Below are positions 24,985-34,239 of a stretch of 64,000 nt of DNA, piece after piece. Made by a program: the position numbers and the translations under genes. The notes beneath the pieces were generated by a model. It was given only the letters and a program-made list of their open reading frames with translations, had not been told where the DNA came from and did not search any database. The DNA comes from Paenibacillus lentus. Its GTDB lineage: Bacteria; Bacillota; Bacilli; Paenibacillales; Paenibacillaceae. Each line of letters begins with the position of its first letter. The stretch's first letter is position 1. Where the stretch lies: assembly GCF_003931855.1 (NCBI RefSeq), contig NZ_CP034248.1, positions 3,224,001 through 3,288,000 of the forward strand, written 5' to 3'.

Positions 24985-26091
24985 TTATAACTTTAATGAA
25001 ATCCATTCATCCCGATGAATGACTTCAAGACGATGGATGCCTTCCAGTTTCTTAATGACTTCTGTGCCCGCTAATCCCATTATCTCTTGTAATTGCTCAG
25101 AATCATAGTTCACAATTCCGCGCCCGAGCGTTTCTTTGTCCCGATTGACGACCTCAACGACATCTCCGGCATGAAAATAGCCAAGGGCATGTCTCACGCC
25201 GACGGGCAAGAGGCTACGGCCTCCATGAATAAGCGCTTCTTCTGCTCCATCATCGACGGTGAGCGTGCCTAGCGGCGTGGATAAAAATCCAAGCCATTGT
25301 TTTTTGCGCGGCAGCGTGGAGGAACGCGTCTCGAAGTATGTCCCTTTGCCCTGGCCTTTCAGAATGTTGCTTAACTGGCCCGGCAGGTTGACTTTTCCTA
25401 CGAATACAGGCACACCACCGCGGGTAGCAATTTTGGCTGCATCGATCTTCGAGCGCATGCCGCCCGTTCCCACCGAGGAGCCTGCGCCCCCGGCAATAGC
25501 GTATATTTCATCGGTGATTTCTTCGACTCGCTCGATGCGCTTGGCAGCGGGATTGATGCGCGGATCCTCCGTGTATAAACCGTCCATGTCCGTTAGAATG
25601 ATCAATTGATCTGCTCGGATCAAGTTCGCGACAAGCGCGGATAAGGTATCATTATCGCCGAACTTCAGCTCATCGACTGAAACGGTGTCATTCTCATTAA
25701 TGATCGGTAGTACGTTTTGTTTTAACAATTCCTCTATGGCCATGCTGGCATTGCCCGTTCGCTTGCGGTTCTGGAAATCCGAGCGGGTCAGCAGTATTTG
25801 GGCTGAGGAGACGCTATGCATAGACAGTTCTTCGCGATAGCTTTGCATGAGCAGCGCTTGCCCGACAGCGGCAGCGGCTTGCTTCTCATGGAGCAGCTTC
25901 GGACGCTCCGGATAGCCTATTTCCCGGAAGCCGGCAGCCACGGCACCGGAGGTAACCAGGAGTACCTGGCAACCGTGAGATTGGAGCCCGGCTAATTCGG
26001 CTGCGAAGTAGGCGATGGCTTCTCGATTTAACCCTCCTTCTGGAGAAGTCAGTGAGCTGCTCCCTATTTTGACAACGATACGGCGTAGCAT
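24985..26091 (-). CDS. proB: Glutamate 5-kinase
   Basis: First enzyme of proline synthesis, phosphorylating glutamate. It has about 368 residues: an amino-acid kinase domain (VVKIGSSSL at the start, VTSGAVAAG, NENDTVSVDEL, GTGGMRSKIDAA) and a C-terminal PUA domain (residues about 280-365). The start ATG 26091 is preceded by TAGGAG; a GTG nine bases upstream is less well spaced. It is the first gene after the T-box leader and usually the feedback-inhibited step. Confidence 0.95.
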   Translation of the reverse strand: MLRRIVVKIGSSSLTSPEGGLNREAIAYFAAELAGLQSHGCQVLLVTSGAVAAGFREIGYPERPKLLHEKQAAAAVGQALLMQSYREELSMHSVSSAQILLTRSDFQNRKRTGNASMAIEELLKQNVLPIINENDTVSVDELKFGDNDTLSALVANLIRADQLIILTDMDGLYTEDPRINPAAKRIERVEEITDEIYAIAGGAGSSVGTGGMRSKIDAAKIATRGGVPVFVGKVNLPGQLSNILKGQGKGTYFETRSSTLPRKKQWLGFLSTPLGTLTVDDGAEEALIHGGRSLLPVGVRHALGYFHAGDVVEVVNRDKETLGRGIVNYDSEQLQEIMGLAGTEVIKKLEGIHRLEVIHRDEWISLKL

Positions 26092-26124
26092 GGAGATCAC
26101 TCCTACAGTTATGATAATAAAAAT

Positions 26125-26379
26125 AAAAAAAACTCTCGCCCTTGCTGCGCAAAGGACGAAAGTTATACTTCCGCGGTACCACCTTTATTGATGATTGATC
26201 TCATCCAACTCAAAGCCCGATAACAGGGGCGCTGTCCGGCTTGTTGGCCGGCCGCTCAGGGATAGGATTCCGCAAGGGCGTTTCGGTAAATTCTCGCAGC
26301 CTAAGGAATTTACTCTCTGATCGACGCTGGTCAAACGTACTGGTCCCGTCTTAGCGTTTAGTCAAGTTATAACATCAAT
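26125..26379 (-). promoter_or_regulatory. T-box riboswitch leader of the proB operon
   Basis: On the minus strand the conserved T-box AAAGGTGGTACCGCGG runs from 26187 to 26171. It is followed by a terminator stem (TCCTTTGC-GCA-GCAAGGGC core) ending in eight T at 26132-26125, about 35 bp before proB. Upstream are Stem I features (CAGTACGTTTG, and AGAGAGTAAATTC with its distal loop). In the specifier-loop region the codon CCT (26266-26264, followed by A) stands before CCCTGAG, which would read tRNA-Pro; proline is also what the downstream genes make. Uncharged tRNA-Pro would open the terminator. Leader start is estimated from the promoter; the specifier is an inference. Confidence 0.92.
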
Positions 26380-26385
26380 TTTGGA

Positions 26386-26413
26386 ATTACTGATAGAATA
26401 CCACGCGTGTCAA
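26386..26413 (-). promoter_or_regulatory. Probable sigma-A promoter of the proB operon
   Basis: Minus strand: TTGACA (26413-26408), 16-bp spacer, AGTAAT (26391-26386). The -35 is perfect and the -10 moderate. It lies about 20 bp after the mtnE stop codon and would start the T-box leader near 26379. Confidence 0.5.
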
Positions 26414-26433
26414 GGCATTGCAAAGTAAAAGAG

Positions 26434-27639
26434 TTAGAACAGTCCCAGCTTGCCAATACGTTGGACTGCTTCGCGCAGACGATCCTCTCCGCTGAGCAGC
26501 CCAACCCGGACATAGCCTTCTCCATTTGGTCCAAATCCAATCCCCGGGGCGACTGCGACCTTGGCTTCGGTCAAGAGCTTCTGGGCGAAGGACGCAGAGT
26601 CCGAGCCTCTTGGCACGGGCAGCCAGGCAAAAAATGATCCGCTTGGCCTCTGTGCGGTCCAGCCAATCTTGTCCAGTTCATCGAATAAGGCATTGCGGCG
26701 GGATTCATAAACAGCAACGAGCTCGGCGACAGTGTCCTGGGGAGCCGTTAAGGCAACCTTGGCCGCTTCTTGGATACCGCCAAACAGACTGACATAAATA
26801 TGATCTTGGAGCAAATTGATTAACGAAATGATTTTTTCATTTCCGAGAGCAAAGGCGACGCGCCAGCCAGCCATATTATACGTTTTGGATAAGGTGTAAT
26901 ACTCAACGCCCACTTCTTTGGCGCCTTCGGCCTGCAGGAAGCTAATGGGCTTCTTGCCGTCAAAACCGATAGCTCCGTAGGCGAAGTCGCTCGCGACAAC
27001 GATCTTATTTTTGGCGGCGAACTGGACGGTGTCTTCGTAGAAGGACAGGGGGGCGGTAGCCGAAGTCGGATTGTTCGGATAATTCAGGAACATTAGCTTC
27101 GCCCGCTTACGATCAAGGGGAGATATTGCCCCATAATCCGGTAAATAAGCATTGTTCGCACGCAGCGGCATGAAGGACATTTCTGCTCCGGCTAGGGCAG
27201 CGCCCGACCAGTAATCGGGGTATCCAGGATCGGGCACTAGGCACAAGTCGCCGGGATTCAGCAGAATCTGGACAATTTGCACAAGCCCAGTTTTGCCGCC
27301 AAATAAGATGGCAACCTCCTTCTCGGGGTCAAGCGATACTCCATAGTCTTCCCGGTAGCGTTGGCAAACCGCTTCCTTGAGGAAGTTGTAGCCCTGGAAC
27401 GGGGAATATTTATGGAACTGTGGGTTGGCCACCGCTTGCTGTGCGGCGCGTACGATATGATCAGGCGTGGGGCGATCCGGGTTGCCTTGTCCTAAATTAA
27501 TGACATCATGCCCTTGTGAAATTTCCAGATTCACGCTTTGGACAAGGGAAGCAAAGAACTGCTTCGGCAGTCTATCCATCATTTCCGCAGCATGGATTGG
27601 AAAAAGAGGGCTGCCCTGTGATTGATTTTGTCGGCTCAT
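26434..27639 (-). CDS. mtnE: PLP-dependent aminotransferase, MtnE type
   Basis: Class I/II aminotransferase of about 401 residues. The PLP lysine lies in YYTLSKTYNMAGWR, and MFLNYPNNPTSATA is the conserved substrate/cofactor stretch. Best fit is the B. subtilis YkrV/MtnE type, which transaminates 2-oxo-4-methylthiobutyrate to methionine using glutamine. That reading is supported by the mtnU homologue transcribed divergently next door and the mtnWXB genes downstream. The start ATG 27639 follows GGAG at eight bases; a GTG at 27648 overlaps that site. A related aminotransferase with another substrate cannot be excluded. Confidence 0.82.
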   Translation of the reverse strand: MSRQNQSQGSPLFPIHAAEMMDRLPKQFFASLVQSVNLEISQGHDVINLGQGNPDRPTPDHIVRAAQQAVANPQFHKYSPFQGYNFLKEAVCQRYREDYGVSLDPEKEVAILFGGKTGLVQIVQILLNPGDLCLVPDPGYPDYWSGAALAGAEMSFMPLRANNAYLPDYGAISPLDRKRAKLMFLNYPNNPTSATAPLSFYEDTVQFAAKNKIVVASDFAYGAIGFDGKKPISFLQAEGAKEVGVEYYTLSKTYNMAGWRVAFALGNEKIISLINLLQDHIYVSLFGGIQEAAKVALTAPQDTVAELVAVYESRRNALFDELDKIGWTAQRPSGSFFAWLPVPRGSDSASFAQKLLTEAKVAVAPGIGFGPNGEGYVRVGLLSGEDRLREAVQRIGKLGLF

Positions 27640-27818
27640 ATTCAACACTCCGGTCTATAAAATAGCAATATTCATAATTTAACATGATTTATCCAATATG
27701 TATAGAAGGGATTAAGGCCTGAATTCATGCGCAGGACGTTAAAACGGTACTTGCATGGTTAAGATGAGCTGCTTATGATGGTACTCAGGTAACTTTAACG
27801 GATGAAAGGAGTGTCAGC

Positions 27819-28634
27819 ATGATTCAACAACAACTAAAGTTGTCATGGAATATCGCCATGATCCAATGTGACATTCATATGGGGCGGCCCGTTGATAACC
27901 GGAGAATCGTCGAGCATTGGATGGAAAAGGCGCTGAAAGCTGCTGTTAAGCCGGATTTGCTCGTATTACCCGAAATGTGGAATACGGGTTATGCGCTGGA
28001 ACATATTCATGAGCTGGCGGATGCAGAGGGGCGCGAGAGCAGGGAATGGATCTCTGAGTTTGCGCGAAATAACGGGGTACATGTCGTTGCAGGTTCGATT
28101 GCGGAGAGGCGTGGAGATGAGGTCTACAATACGATGCGGATATTCGCAGACTCCGGTGAAGAGATAGCTGCATATTCTAAAATTCATCTATTCCGTCTTA
28201 TGGAAGAGGAGAAGCATTTGTCGTCCGGGCAGTCTGTCGTTACTTTCGAATTGGATGGACAAATCCTGGGAGCTTCCATTTGCTATGATATTCGCTTTCC
28301 TGAGCTTACCCGCACGCTTGCGCTAATGGGCGCCAAGGTATTGTTCGTTCCGGCTGCTTGGCCTCACCCGCGTTTACATCACTGGCGTACATTGCTGACA
28401 GCAAGGGCGATCGAGAATCAAATGTATGTTGTAGCCTGCAATCGTACCGGGATTAGCGGGAAGGACGAATTCTTCGGCCACTCGATGATTATTGATCCGT
28501 GGGGGGAAGTGCTCGCTGAAGGTGGGGAGGAAGAGGGCATTGTTACGGGGCGTATTGATTTATCTTTAGTAGATGATGTACGCTCCAGAATTCCTGTATT
28601 TGAGGATCGGCGTGCAAATCTGTATCAAATATAA
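27819..28634 (+). CDS. mtnU: Nitrilase-superfamily omega-amidase, MtnU type
   Basis: Carbon-nitrogen hydrolase of 271 residues with the full catalytic triad: Glu in LLVLPEMWNTG, Lys in AAYSKIHLF, and Cys in GASICYDIRFPE. In the YkrU/MtnU and Nit2 group this enzyme hydrolyses alpha-ketoglutaramate, the by-product left when glutamine donates its amino group to the salvage keto acid, so it makes the MtnE step irreversible. It is divergent from mtnE with 179 bp between. The start ATG 27819 follows AAAGGAG. A dedicated riboswitch was not found in the spacer. Confidence 0.85.
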   Translation: MIQQQLKLSWNIAMIQCDIHMGRPVDNRRIVEHWMEKALKAAVKPDLLVLPEMWNTGYALEHIHELADAEGRESREWISEFARNNGVHVVAGSIAERRGDEVYNTMRIFADSGEEIAAYSKIHLFRLMEEEKHLSSGQSVVTFELDGQILGASICYDIRFPELTRTLALMGAKVLFVPAAWPHPRLHHWRTLLTARAIENQMYVVACNRTGISGKDEFFGHSMIIDPWGEVLAEGGEEEGIVTGRIDLSLVDDVRSRIPVFEDRRANLYQI

Positions 28635-28661
28635 ATTCCATCTGCATTAAAATGTTGAAAG

Positions 28662-28706
28662 AGGCTGTCTCCTGAGCGTTGTCTAGCCTAGGGGACAGCC
28701 TTCTTG
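28662..28706. terminator. Bidirectional terminator between mtnU and the LysR gene
   Basis: Stem AGGCTGTCTCC / GGGGACAGCCT (28662-28672 and 28691-28701) with one G-U pair and an 18-base loop, followed by TTCTT on the plus strand and by TTTC on the minus strand. The genes on the two sides converge on it. Confidence 0.65.
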
Positions 28707-29627
28707 CTATGCCTCTTCCTTCATGCGTTGTTCTATCGTCTTGCGGAACGTTTCGATAAAAGCTTCGGCCGCTTTGGACAGATACCGTCCTCTGCGATAG
28801 GCAATAACGAGGGTGCGGCTTGGAACCGGCTCTGCCAGCGGAACGTAGACGGGGATCAGTTCGCTGCGCTTGGCCCGGGCGATAAAGCGTGGGACAAGGG
28901 TGATGCCCATTCCTGCAGCAACGAGTGACTGCACAGTCTCGATGTTGTTGCTCTCGAATACGATATCAGGCTCAAAGCCGGCTGCCCGACATAAATCCAT
29001 CATGATTTTGCGGAAGCCCTGCCCCTTTTTTAGAACGATGAAGGATTCGCCCTTGAGCTGCTCTAGGGACACGCCTCCTTTCGGGCGGTTGTTTGGGTCG
29101 GCAAGATCATGGTTTGGAGGAATGGCGAGATCGATTTTTTCCTCTCCAATGGGTTCGTATGTTAAGGAAGGTTCCTGCAGCGGCAGAGAGAGTAGACTAA
29201 GATCAGTGCCTCCGCCGGCCGTAAGCTTCTCCAGGTTCAACGATGTATCTTCAAGCAGGTTAACCTGAATGTCTGGGTACGCCTCTTTAAATGCCGGAAG
29301 AACATATGGCAGCAGGTGAGAGCCGGTTATCGGCATGCTGCCGATGATGACGCGCCCGGCGCGAAGTTGAGAAATGTCGTCCATCTCCTGACGAAGCTGT
29401 TCTACCGCATCCATAATTTTTCGGGCATGCTTAATAAAACTGGCTCCTGCATGTGTAAGCTCAACAGTACTGGTATTACGCTGAAACAATTTTACGCCGA
29501 GCTCCTTTTCAAGTTTGGACAATTGCTGGCTAAGCGATGGCTGAGCGATGTGAAGCTTGTCTGCCGCCCTTGAAAAGTTGCGTTCCTCAGCAATTTTTAA
29601 AGTGTATAGGAGCTGCCTTAATTCCAT
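28707..29627 (-). CDS. LysR-family transcriptional regulator
   Basis: About 306 residues. The N-terminal winged HTH (MELRQLLYTLKIAEERNFSR, then KLHIAQPSLSQQLSKLE) is followed by a periplasmic-binding-like effector domain from about residue 90. The start ATG 29627 has AAGGTG upstream; the frame extends to 29675 without a ribosome site. The regulated genes are unknown: it stands alone, convergent with mtnU and divergent from the signal peptidase gene. Confidence 0.9.
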   Translation of the reverse strand: MELRQLLYTLKIAEERNFSRAADKLHIAQPSLSQQLSKLEKELGVKLFQRNTSTVELTHAGASFIKHARKIMDAVEQLRQEMDDISQLRAGRVIIGSMPITGSHLLPYVLPAFKEAYPDIQVNLLEDTSLNLEKLTAGGGTDLSLLSLPLQEPSLTYEPIGEEKIDLAIPPNHDLADPNNRPKGGVSLEQLKGESFIVLKKGQGFRKIMMDLCRAAGFEPDIVFESNNIETVQSLVAAGMGITLVPRFIARAKRSELIPVYVPLAEPVPSRTLVIAYRRGRYLSKAAEAFIETFRKTIEQRMKEEA

Positions 29628-29817
29628 GAAATCACCTTTTTCTTGAATTGGGTGCTGCGATGTGATCCATCTCATGACTGCTATAAGTATATCCTATCAT
29701 TTTTAAATAAAATATAGGACTTAGTAATGCTTCCGGTAGGCACACTGATCTAAAATTTTATTATTAGGAAAGTTGGTTGTATAATTATTATAAATGGGAA
29801 TTGGAGGTTGCCGTTCT

Positions 29818-30375
29818 ATGAAAATATGGAAAGAGATTCAGGGCTGGGGATTATCGATTATTATCGGTTTTGTAATCAGCATGTTCATTGGCATTTTTAT
29901 TATACAACCATATAAGGTGAATGGTCATTCCATGGAGCCTACACTGGATGATAACCAGCGGATATACGCCTGGAAAATATCGCAAACACTGGAAAAACTC
30001 CCAAACTATAAAGATATCGTCATTATCGATAGTCGCGTCGATCGCAGCCGCTCATTCTGGGATAGCGTTAACGAGCATCCATTGATTCGTATTTTATCCG
30101 GAAATAAGAAGGAAGATTTCTTCTATGTCAAACGCGTTATCGGTCTCCCGGGTGATGTCATTGAAATTAAAGACGGTCAAGTGTACAGAAATGGCGTTAT
30201 GCTGGAGGAGCCGTATATTAAAGAACAGATGTATACGGAGCAAAGCCAGGTATGGGAAATTCCTGAAGATCATATTTTTGTGATGGGAGATAATCGAAAC
30301 AATAGCAAGGACAGCCGAATGATTGGGCCTGTGCCGCTTGATCACGTCATGGGTGTCGAAGGATTTAATAAATAG
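29818..30375 (+). CDS. Type I signal peptidase
   Basis: Membrane-anchored protease of 185 residues that removes signal peptides from exported proteins. One N-terminal transmembrane helix (residues about 10-29) precedes the catalytic Ser38 in NGHSMEPTL and the catalytic Lys105 in FYVKRVIGLPGD. The later boxes DHIFVMGDNRNNSKDSR are also present. The start ATG 29818 follows GGAGG at ten bases, and a TATAAT lies at 29780. Size and single anchor match the SipS/SipT group. The serine/lysine dyad is complete. Confidence 0.94.
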   Translation: MKIWKEIQGWGLSIIIGFVISMFIGIFIIQPYKVNGHSMEPTLDDNQRIYAWKISQTLEKLPNYKDIVIIDSRVDRSRSFWDSVNEHPLIRILSGNKKEDFFYVKRVIGLPGDVIEIKDGQVYRNGVMLEEPYIKEQMYTEQSQVWEIPEDHIFVMGDNRNNSKDSRMIGPVPLDHVMGVEGFNK

Positions 30376-30459
30376 TATCTGTGCGGCATCAATCAAAGGA
30401 ATAGGATAAGAGACCTGGTCTTACCCCTGTCAAGTAGACAGTAAAAAAAGAGGATCAAT

Positions 30460-31350
30460 TTATGCGGCGATCGCTTTCCGGTACTCAACTGGAGAACGGT
30501 CGCCGAGTTTTTTTTGGAAACGCTCATGATTGTAAAATTCAATATATTCCTCAATGAGACGACGTGCTGAATGCTGATCGTTCGGACGTTTAAGGTACAG
30601 CTGTTCGGTCTTCAAATGGGAGAAAAACGACTCCATGCAGGCATTGTCATAACAGTTGCCTCGCCTTGAGTGGCTGCCCTGGAGCCCTTGTGCGAGCAAC
30701 TGAGTCTCGTAAGCCTTGTGCGTGTATTGGAAGCCTTGGTCAGAATGTAAGACTGCATCCTTGCGAGTACCGAGTTGCTTTACTGTGTCCAGCACAAGTT
30801 GCAAGTCATTGCGCTCAGAGAGTTCCCAAGCGACAATCTCATTGTTATGCAAATCCATTACAGTCGACAAATAGGTGAAATCGTGACCGATCCGTACGTA
30901 AGTAATATCCGTGACTAGCTTGGTAAATGGAGCAGATGCTTGAAAGTCCCTGTTCAAGACATTAGCAAACACGACAGAAGGCTTGCGCCCTGCATTTGGA
31001 CGCTTCTTGCGGATGACTGACCGGATCCCGAGCTCACGCATAAGCCGTCTGACTTTCTTGCGGTTAACAAGCAATCCTTCCCTACGTAAAGCCGTACACA
31101 TACGGATGTAACCGAAATAGGGCCGCAAACGGTGAATGGCAAGTATATGCTCCTTCAGATCAGCATCTCGCTCCTGACGTTGTTGCTGGTTACTTAGAGC
31201 AGCTTTCCACTTGTAATACCCGGCACGAGACACTTCAGCAATCTTACACAGCATGACTATCGAGTGGTTCCCAATCATTTTTTCGATGGTCCTAAACCGG
31301 GCTTGCTTATCCAACTTCCCTCCCCATGTAGATTCGGATTGAGCTTTTTT
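30460..31350 (-). CDS. IS3-family transposase OrfB (made as OrfAB by -1 frameshift)
   Basis: Integrase-core part with the DDE residues in FTKLVTDITYVR (first Asp), VLHSDQGFQYTH (second Asp) and NACMESFFSHLK (Glu), after an HTH_21-type region (LRPYFGYIRMCTALRREG). I count it from the A6G slippery site (31350), where a -1 shift takes ribosomes from orfA into this frame; the frame itself is open back to 31419. The core looks intact. Confidence 0.92.
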   Translation of the reverse strand, partial: KKAQSESTWGGKLDKQARFRTIEKMIGNHSIVMLCKIAEVSRAGYYKWKAALSNQQQRQERDADLKEHILAIHRLRPYFGYIRMCTALRREGLLVNRKKVRRLMRELGIRSVIRKKRPNAGRKPSVVFANVLNRDFQASAPFTKLVTDITYVRIGHDFTYLSTVMDLHNNEIVAWELSERNDLQLVLDTVKQLGTRKDAVLHSDQGFQYTHKAYETQLLAQGLQGSHSRRGNCYDNACMESFFSHLKTEQLYLKRPNDQHSARRLIEEYIEFYNHERFQKKLGDRSPVEYRKAIAA

Positions 31351-31613
31351 AGATATTCGACCTGCGCTTTCAGATGCTCGTTCTCTTCCTCGAGACTGCT
31401 GAAGTGTTTTTTCGCCCAACGCCCCCGATAATCCTTGAACGATTCACCATTCATATGTTTGCGTACCCAAGTTACAATCTGAGCATCGCTTTTGATCCCC
31501 AACTTTTCCTTGATCTGAGTATAGCTCCATTGCTCTTCAATTCGTAAACGAACGGCTTCTCGCTTCGTTTCTTCGTCGTATCGATTAAACTTCTGACCCT
31601 TCTTTGGTGGCAT
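31275..31613 (-). CDS. IS3-family transposase OrfA
   Basis: 112-residue DNA-binding protein: an HTH region (WSYTQIKEKLGIKSDAQIVTW) and a leucine-zipper-like coiled coil (SSLEEENEHLKAQVEYLKKL). The start ATG 31613 is preceded by GAGGGGA. The codons CTA-AAA-AAG at the A6G run (31350-31344) are the usual place for programmed -1 frameshifting into orfB. Normal length for the family. Confidence 0.9.
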   Translation of the reverse strand: MPPKKGQKFNRYDEETKREAVRLRIEEQWSYTQIKEKLGIKSDAQIVTWVRKHMNGESFKDYRGRWAKKHFSSLEEENEHLKAQVEYLKKLNPNLHGEGSWISKPGLGPSKK

Positions 31614-31790
31614 AGAAAAATCCCCTCCGGTCTACAGTGTTGAATTCATAATATCATGAACTCTTTTTTCACTGTCTACCGTAAGGGGATAATATCAACC
31701 TTCATCGTACAGGGTCTCTTATTTCATATTTTTGTTCTGTATCTAATCCCTTCTATAGTTAAATCCTATAAACGTTATAGAAATTATATC

Positions 31791-31820
31791 TTGGAACAAT
31801 GAGTAGAGAGATGATATAGT
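31791..31820 (+). promoter_or_regulatory. Probable sigma-A promoter of leuCD
   Basis: TTGGAA (31791-31796), 18-bp spacer, TATAGT (31815-31820), about 85 bp before the leuC start. A CAAAGCG / CGCTTTG inverted repeat lies in the leader between 31835 and 31873. No T-box or leader-peptide run of leucine codons was seen. Confidence 0.5.
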
Positions 31821-31905
31821 AATGTCAACATACAAAGCGTAGGTAAAGGTATTTTACGAGTATCCGCTTTGTTACATGTTCGAATCCTTCAGTGGGGTGA
31901 ATACG

Positions 31906-33333
31906 ATGAGTAATACTAAAAAGACAATGTATGAGAAAATTTGGGACAATCACGTGATTTATGCAGAGGAAGGGAAGCCAAGCATCATTTACATCGATTT
32001 GCATTTGGTGCATGAGGTAACTTCGCCACAAGCATTTGAGGGGTTGCGCCTCAGCGGACGTAAGGTGCGTCGTCCAGAGCTGACTTTTGCGACGATGGAC
32101 CACAACGTACCTACCAAAGACCGCTTTAACATTAAAGATCCGATTTCTAAGCAGCAAATTGACACGTTGACGAAGAACTGTCGTGATTTTGGCGTAACGC
32201 TTTATGACCTGGATACGATTGATCAGGGTGTTGTACACGTCATGGGGCCGGAGCTTGGTTTGACACATCCAGGCAAAACAATCGTCTGCGGTGACAGCCA
32301 CACGTCTACGCATGGTGCCTTTGGCGCACTTGCCTTTGGAATCGGTACAAGTGAAGTTGAGCACGTCATGGCTACTCAGTGTTTGCAGCAAGCCAAGGCG
32401 AAAACATTGGAAGTGCGTTTTGTTGGTAAACGCAAACCGGGAGTGACTGCCAAAGATATGATTCTTGGCGTTATTGCCCAGTATGGCACGGATTTCGCAA
32501 CGGGTTATGTTATTGAGTATACCGGTGAAGCGATTCGCGAGTTGACGATGGAAGAAAGAATGACTGTATGTAATATGTCCATTGAAGCGGGAGCTAGAGC
32601 AGGACTGATTGCTCCTGACGAGACGACATTTGAATACTTGCGCGGCCGCGAGCATGTACCGCAAGGTGAAGCATTTGATCGTGCTGTAGCGGAGTGGAAG
32701 AATCTTACCACAGATGAAGGCGCAGAATACGACCATGTTGTGGAGTTCGACGTTGATTCATTGATTCCGCAGGTGACATGGGGTACGAGCCCAGGGATGG
32801 GAACGAATATCAACGCAACCGTACCACATCCGAATGACTTTGCAACAGAGAATGAACGGAAGGCTGCCGAGAAGGCAATTGAATATATGGGGCTTACCCC
32901 GGGAACGCCAATGACGGATATTGAGATCGACTATGTATTTATCGGCTCGTGTACGAATGGGCGTATCGAGGATCTCCGCGCTGCAGCAGAAATTGCGCGA
33001 GGCTACAAAGTATCTGACAAAGTGACGGCGATCGTCGTTCCGGGTTCTGGTCGCGTGAAGCTGCAGGCAGAGAAGGAAGGCCTGGACAAAATATTTACAG
33101 AGGCTGGTTTTGAATGGCGTGATGCAGGTTGCAGTATGTGTCTTGCCATGAACCCAGACGTTCTGGAGCCGGGACAACGCTGCGCTTCCACCTCTAACCG
33201 GAATTTCGAAGGACGCCAAGGCCGTGGCGGTAGAACGCACCTCGTTTCACCGGCGATGGCAGCGGCGGCGGCAATCAAAGGCCGTTTTGTCGATGTCCGG
33301 GAATGGAATGTATTGAGCGAAGTCGTTAGCTAA
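31906..33333 (+). CDS. leuC: 3-isopropylmalate dehydratase large subunit
   Basis: Aconitase-like iron-sulfur enzyme of 475 residues that, with LeuD, isomerises isopropylmalate in leucine synthesis. Cluster cysteines lie in [28 protein letters not shown] and [11 protein letters not shown]. The start ATG 31906 is preceded by GGGGTGA; a TTG-type extension to 31876 is unlikely. leuD follows after 26 bp. leuA and leuB are not adjacent, unlike in B. subtilis, so the pathway genes are split in this genome. Confidence 0.95.
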   Translation: MSNTKKTMYEKIWDNHVIYAEEGKPSIIYIDLHLVHEVTSPQAFEGLRLSGRKVRRPELTFATMDHNVPTKDRFNIKDPISKQQIDTLTKNCRDFGVTLYDLDTIDQGVVHVMGPELGLTHPGKTIVCGDSHTSTHGAFGALAFGIGTSEVEHVMATQCLQQAKAKTLEVRFVGKRKPGVTAKDMILGVIAQYGTDFATGYVIEYTGEAIRELTMEERMTVCNMSIEAGARAGLIAPDETTFEYLRGREHVPQGEAFDRAVAEWKNLTTDEGAEYDHVVEFDVDSLIPQVTWGTSPGMGTNINATVPHPNDFATENERKAAEKAIEYMGLTPGTPMTDIEIDYVFIGSCTNGRIEDLRAAAEIARGYKVSDKVTAIVVPGSGRVKLQAEKEGLDKIFTEAGFEWRDAGCSMCLAMNPDVLEPGQRCASTSNRNFEGRQGRGGRTHLVSPAMAAAAAIKGRFVDVREWNVLSEVVS

Positions 33334-33359
33334 GAAGGCGAAAGAGGGGAGAATTTATC

Positions 33360-33962
33360 ATGGAAGCATTTATTAAACATACAGGCATCGTCGGTCCCGT
33401 GGATCGGGTAAACGTGGATACGGACGCTATTATTCCTAAACAATTTCTTAAACGGATAGAACGTACCGGATTCGGACAATTTTTGTTCTATGAATGGCGT
33501 TTTGATACGGAAGGCAATGTAAACCCGGAATTCGAACTGAATAAGCCTCGCTATAAGGGTGCTTCAATTATGATTTCCCGTGTCAATTTTGGCTGTGGCT
33601 CCTCCCGGGAGCATGCGCCTTGGGCGATTCTCGATTACGGGTTCCGTTGCGTGATCGCGCCATCTTTCGCGGATATTTTCTACAATAACTGCTTTAAGAA
33701 TGGCATTCTGCCGATCAAGTTGTCTGAAGAGCAGGTAGAGGAATTGTTCCAGCGTACGGCTAAGCATGAGGGATATCAATTGACAGTTGATTTGGAGAGC
33801 AAAACGATTACGGACGAATACGGATTGAACATTTCGTTCGATCTGGATGAGCACCGTCGCCAGTTCCTGCTTCAAGGTCTGGACGATATCGGACTTACAT
33901 TGCAGCATGAGAATTTGATCTCTGCTTATGAAGCGAAGCGGGCAAGCCGCTCCTTTGCATAA
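33360..33962 (+). CDS. leuD: 3-isopropylmalate dehydratase small subunit
   Basis: 200-residue swivel-domain partner of LeuC. Conserved features are [15 protein letters not shown] near residue 19, [16 protein letters not shown] near residue 77 and [16 protein letters not shown] near residue 102. ATG 33360 follows GAGGGGAG. A strong terminator closes the two-gene operon. Confidence 0.95.
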   Translation: MEAFIKHTGIVGPVDRVNVDTDAIIPKQFLKRIERTGFGQFLFYEWRFDTEGNVNPEFELNKPRYKGASIMISRVNFGCGSSREHAPWAILDYGFRCVIAPSFADIFYNNCFKNGILPIKLSEEQVEELFQRTAKHEGYQLTVDLESKTITDEYGLNISFDLDEHRRQFLLQGLDDIGLTLQHENLISAYEAKRASRSFA

Positions 33963-33981
33963 CGTTAGCCTCACCTTGAAG

Positions 33982-34028
33982 GACAGCTCCAAAGTCTATT
34001 TCATTAGACGCTGGAGCTGTCTTTTTTT
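33982..34028 (+). terminator. Intrinsic terminator of leuCD
   Basis: Stem GACAGCTCCA / TGGAGCTGTC (33982-33991 and 34012-34021) with a 20-base loop and seven T. Confidence 0.9.
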
Positions 34029-34239
34029 GTCTGCTAAATTTAGCAGGAAATTATGAAGAAATGCTCGAAAAATAGATTATAGTCTATGATCTGGGCAATT
34101 TTTCTGATAGTATGGGATTAATTAGAAGACGAGATGGGATTGTGTAGATTGTGTATTTACATGTCGCGTCCTGTTGTCGATAAAACGGTAATACCATCAC
34201 AGCCAGATGGCGGAAATAAAGAGATTGGTAGGGGATACG

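Larger units (their letters stand above)
30416..31711 (-). mobile_element. IS3-family insertion sequence (about 1.3 kb)
   Basis: Contains overlapping orfA and orfB with a slippery site. Similar ends are seen: CAAGTAGACAGTAAAAAAAG on the left and, on the complement of the right, CGGTAGACAGTGAAAAAAG, with CCCCT outside each. The outermost border is not certain and I see no clear 3-4 bp duplication. An 8-bp inverted repeat AAGAGACC / GGTCTCTT (30408-30415 and 31713-31720) brackets it, which may be a split host terminator or part of the element's own ends. Confidence 0.85.

Noticed and set aside
27649..27818. Searched for an S-box (SAM) riboswitch between mtnE and mtnU
   Set aside because: None of the conserved S-box elements is visible on either strand.
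31825..32736. Minus-strand open frame of 303 codons
   Set aside because: It lies inside leuC on the opposite strand, lacks a ribosome site and has no protein-like motif; it is a codon-bias shadow.
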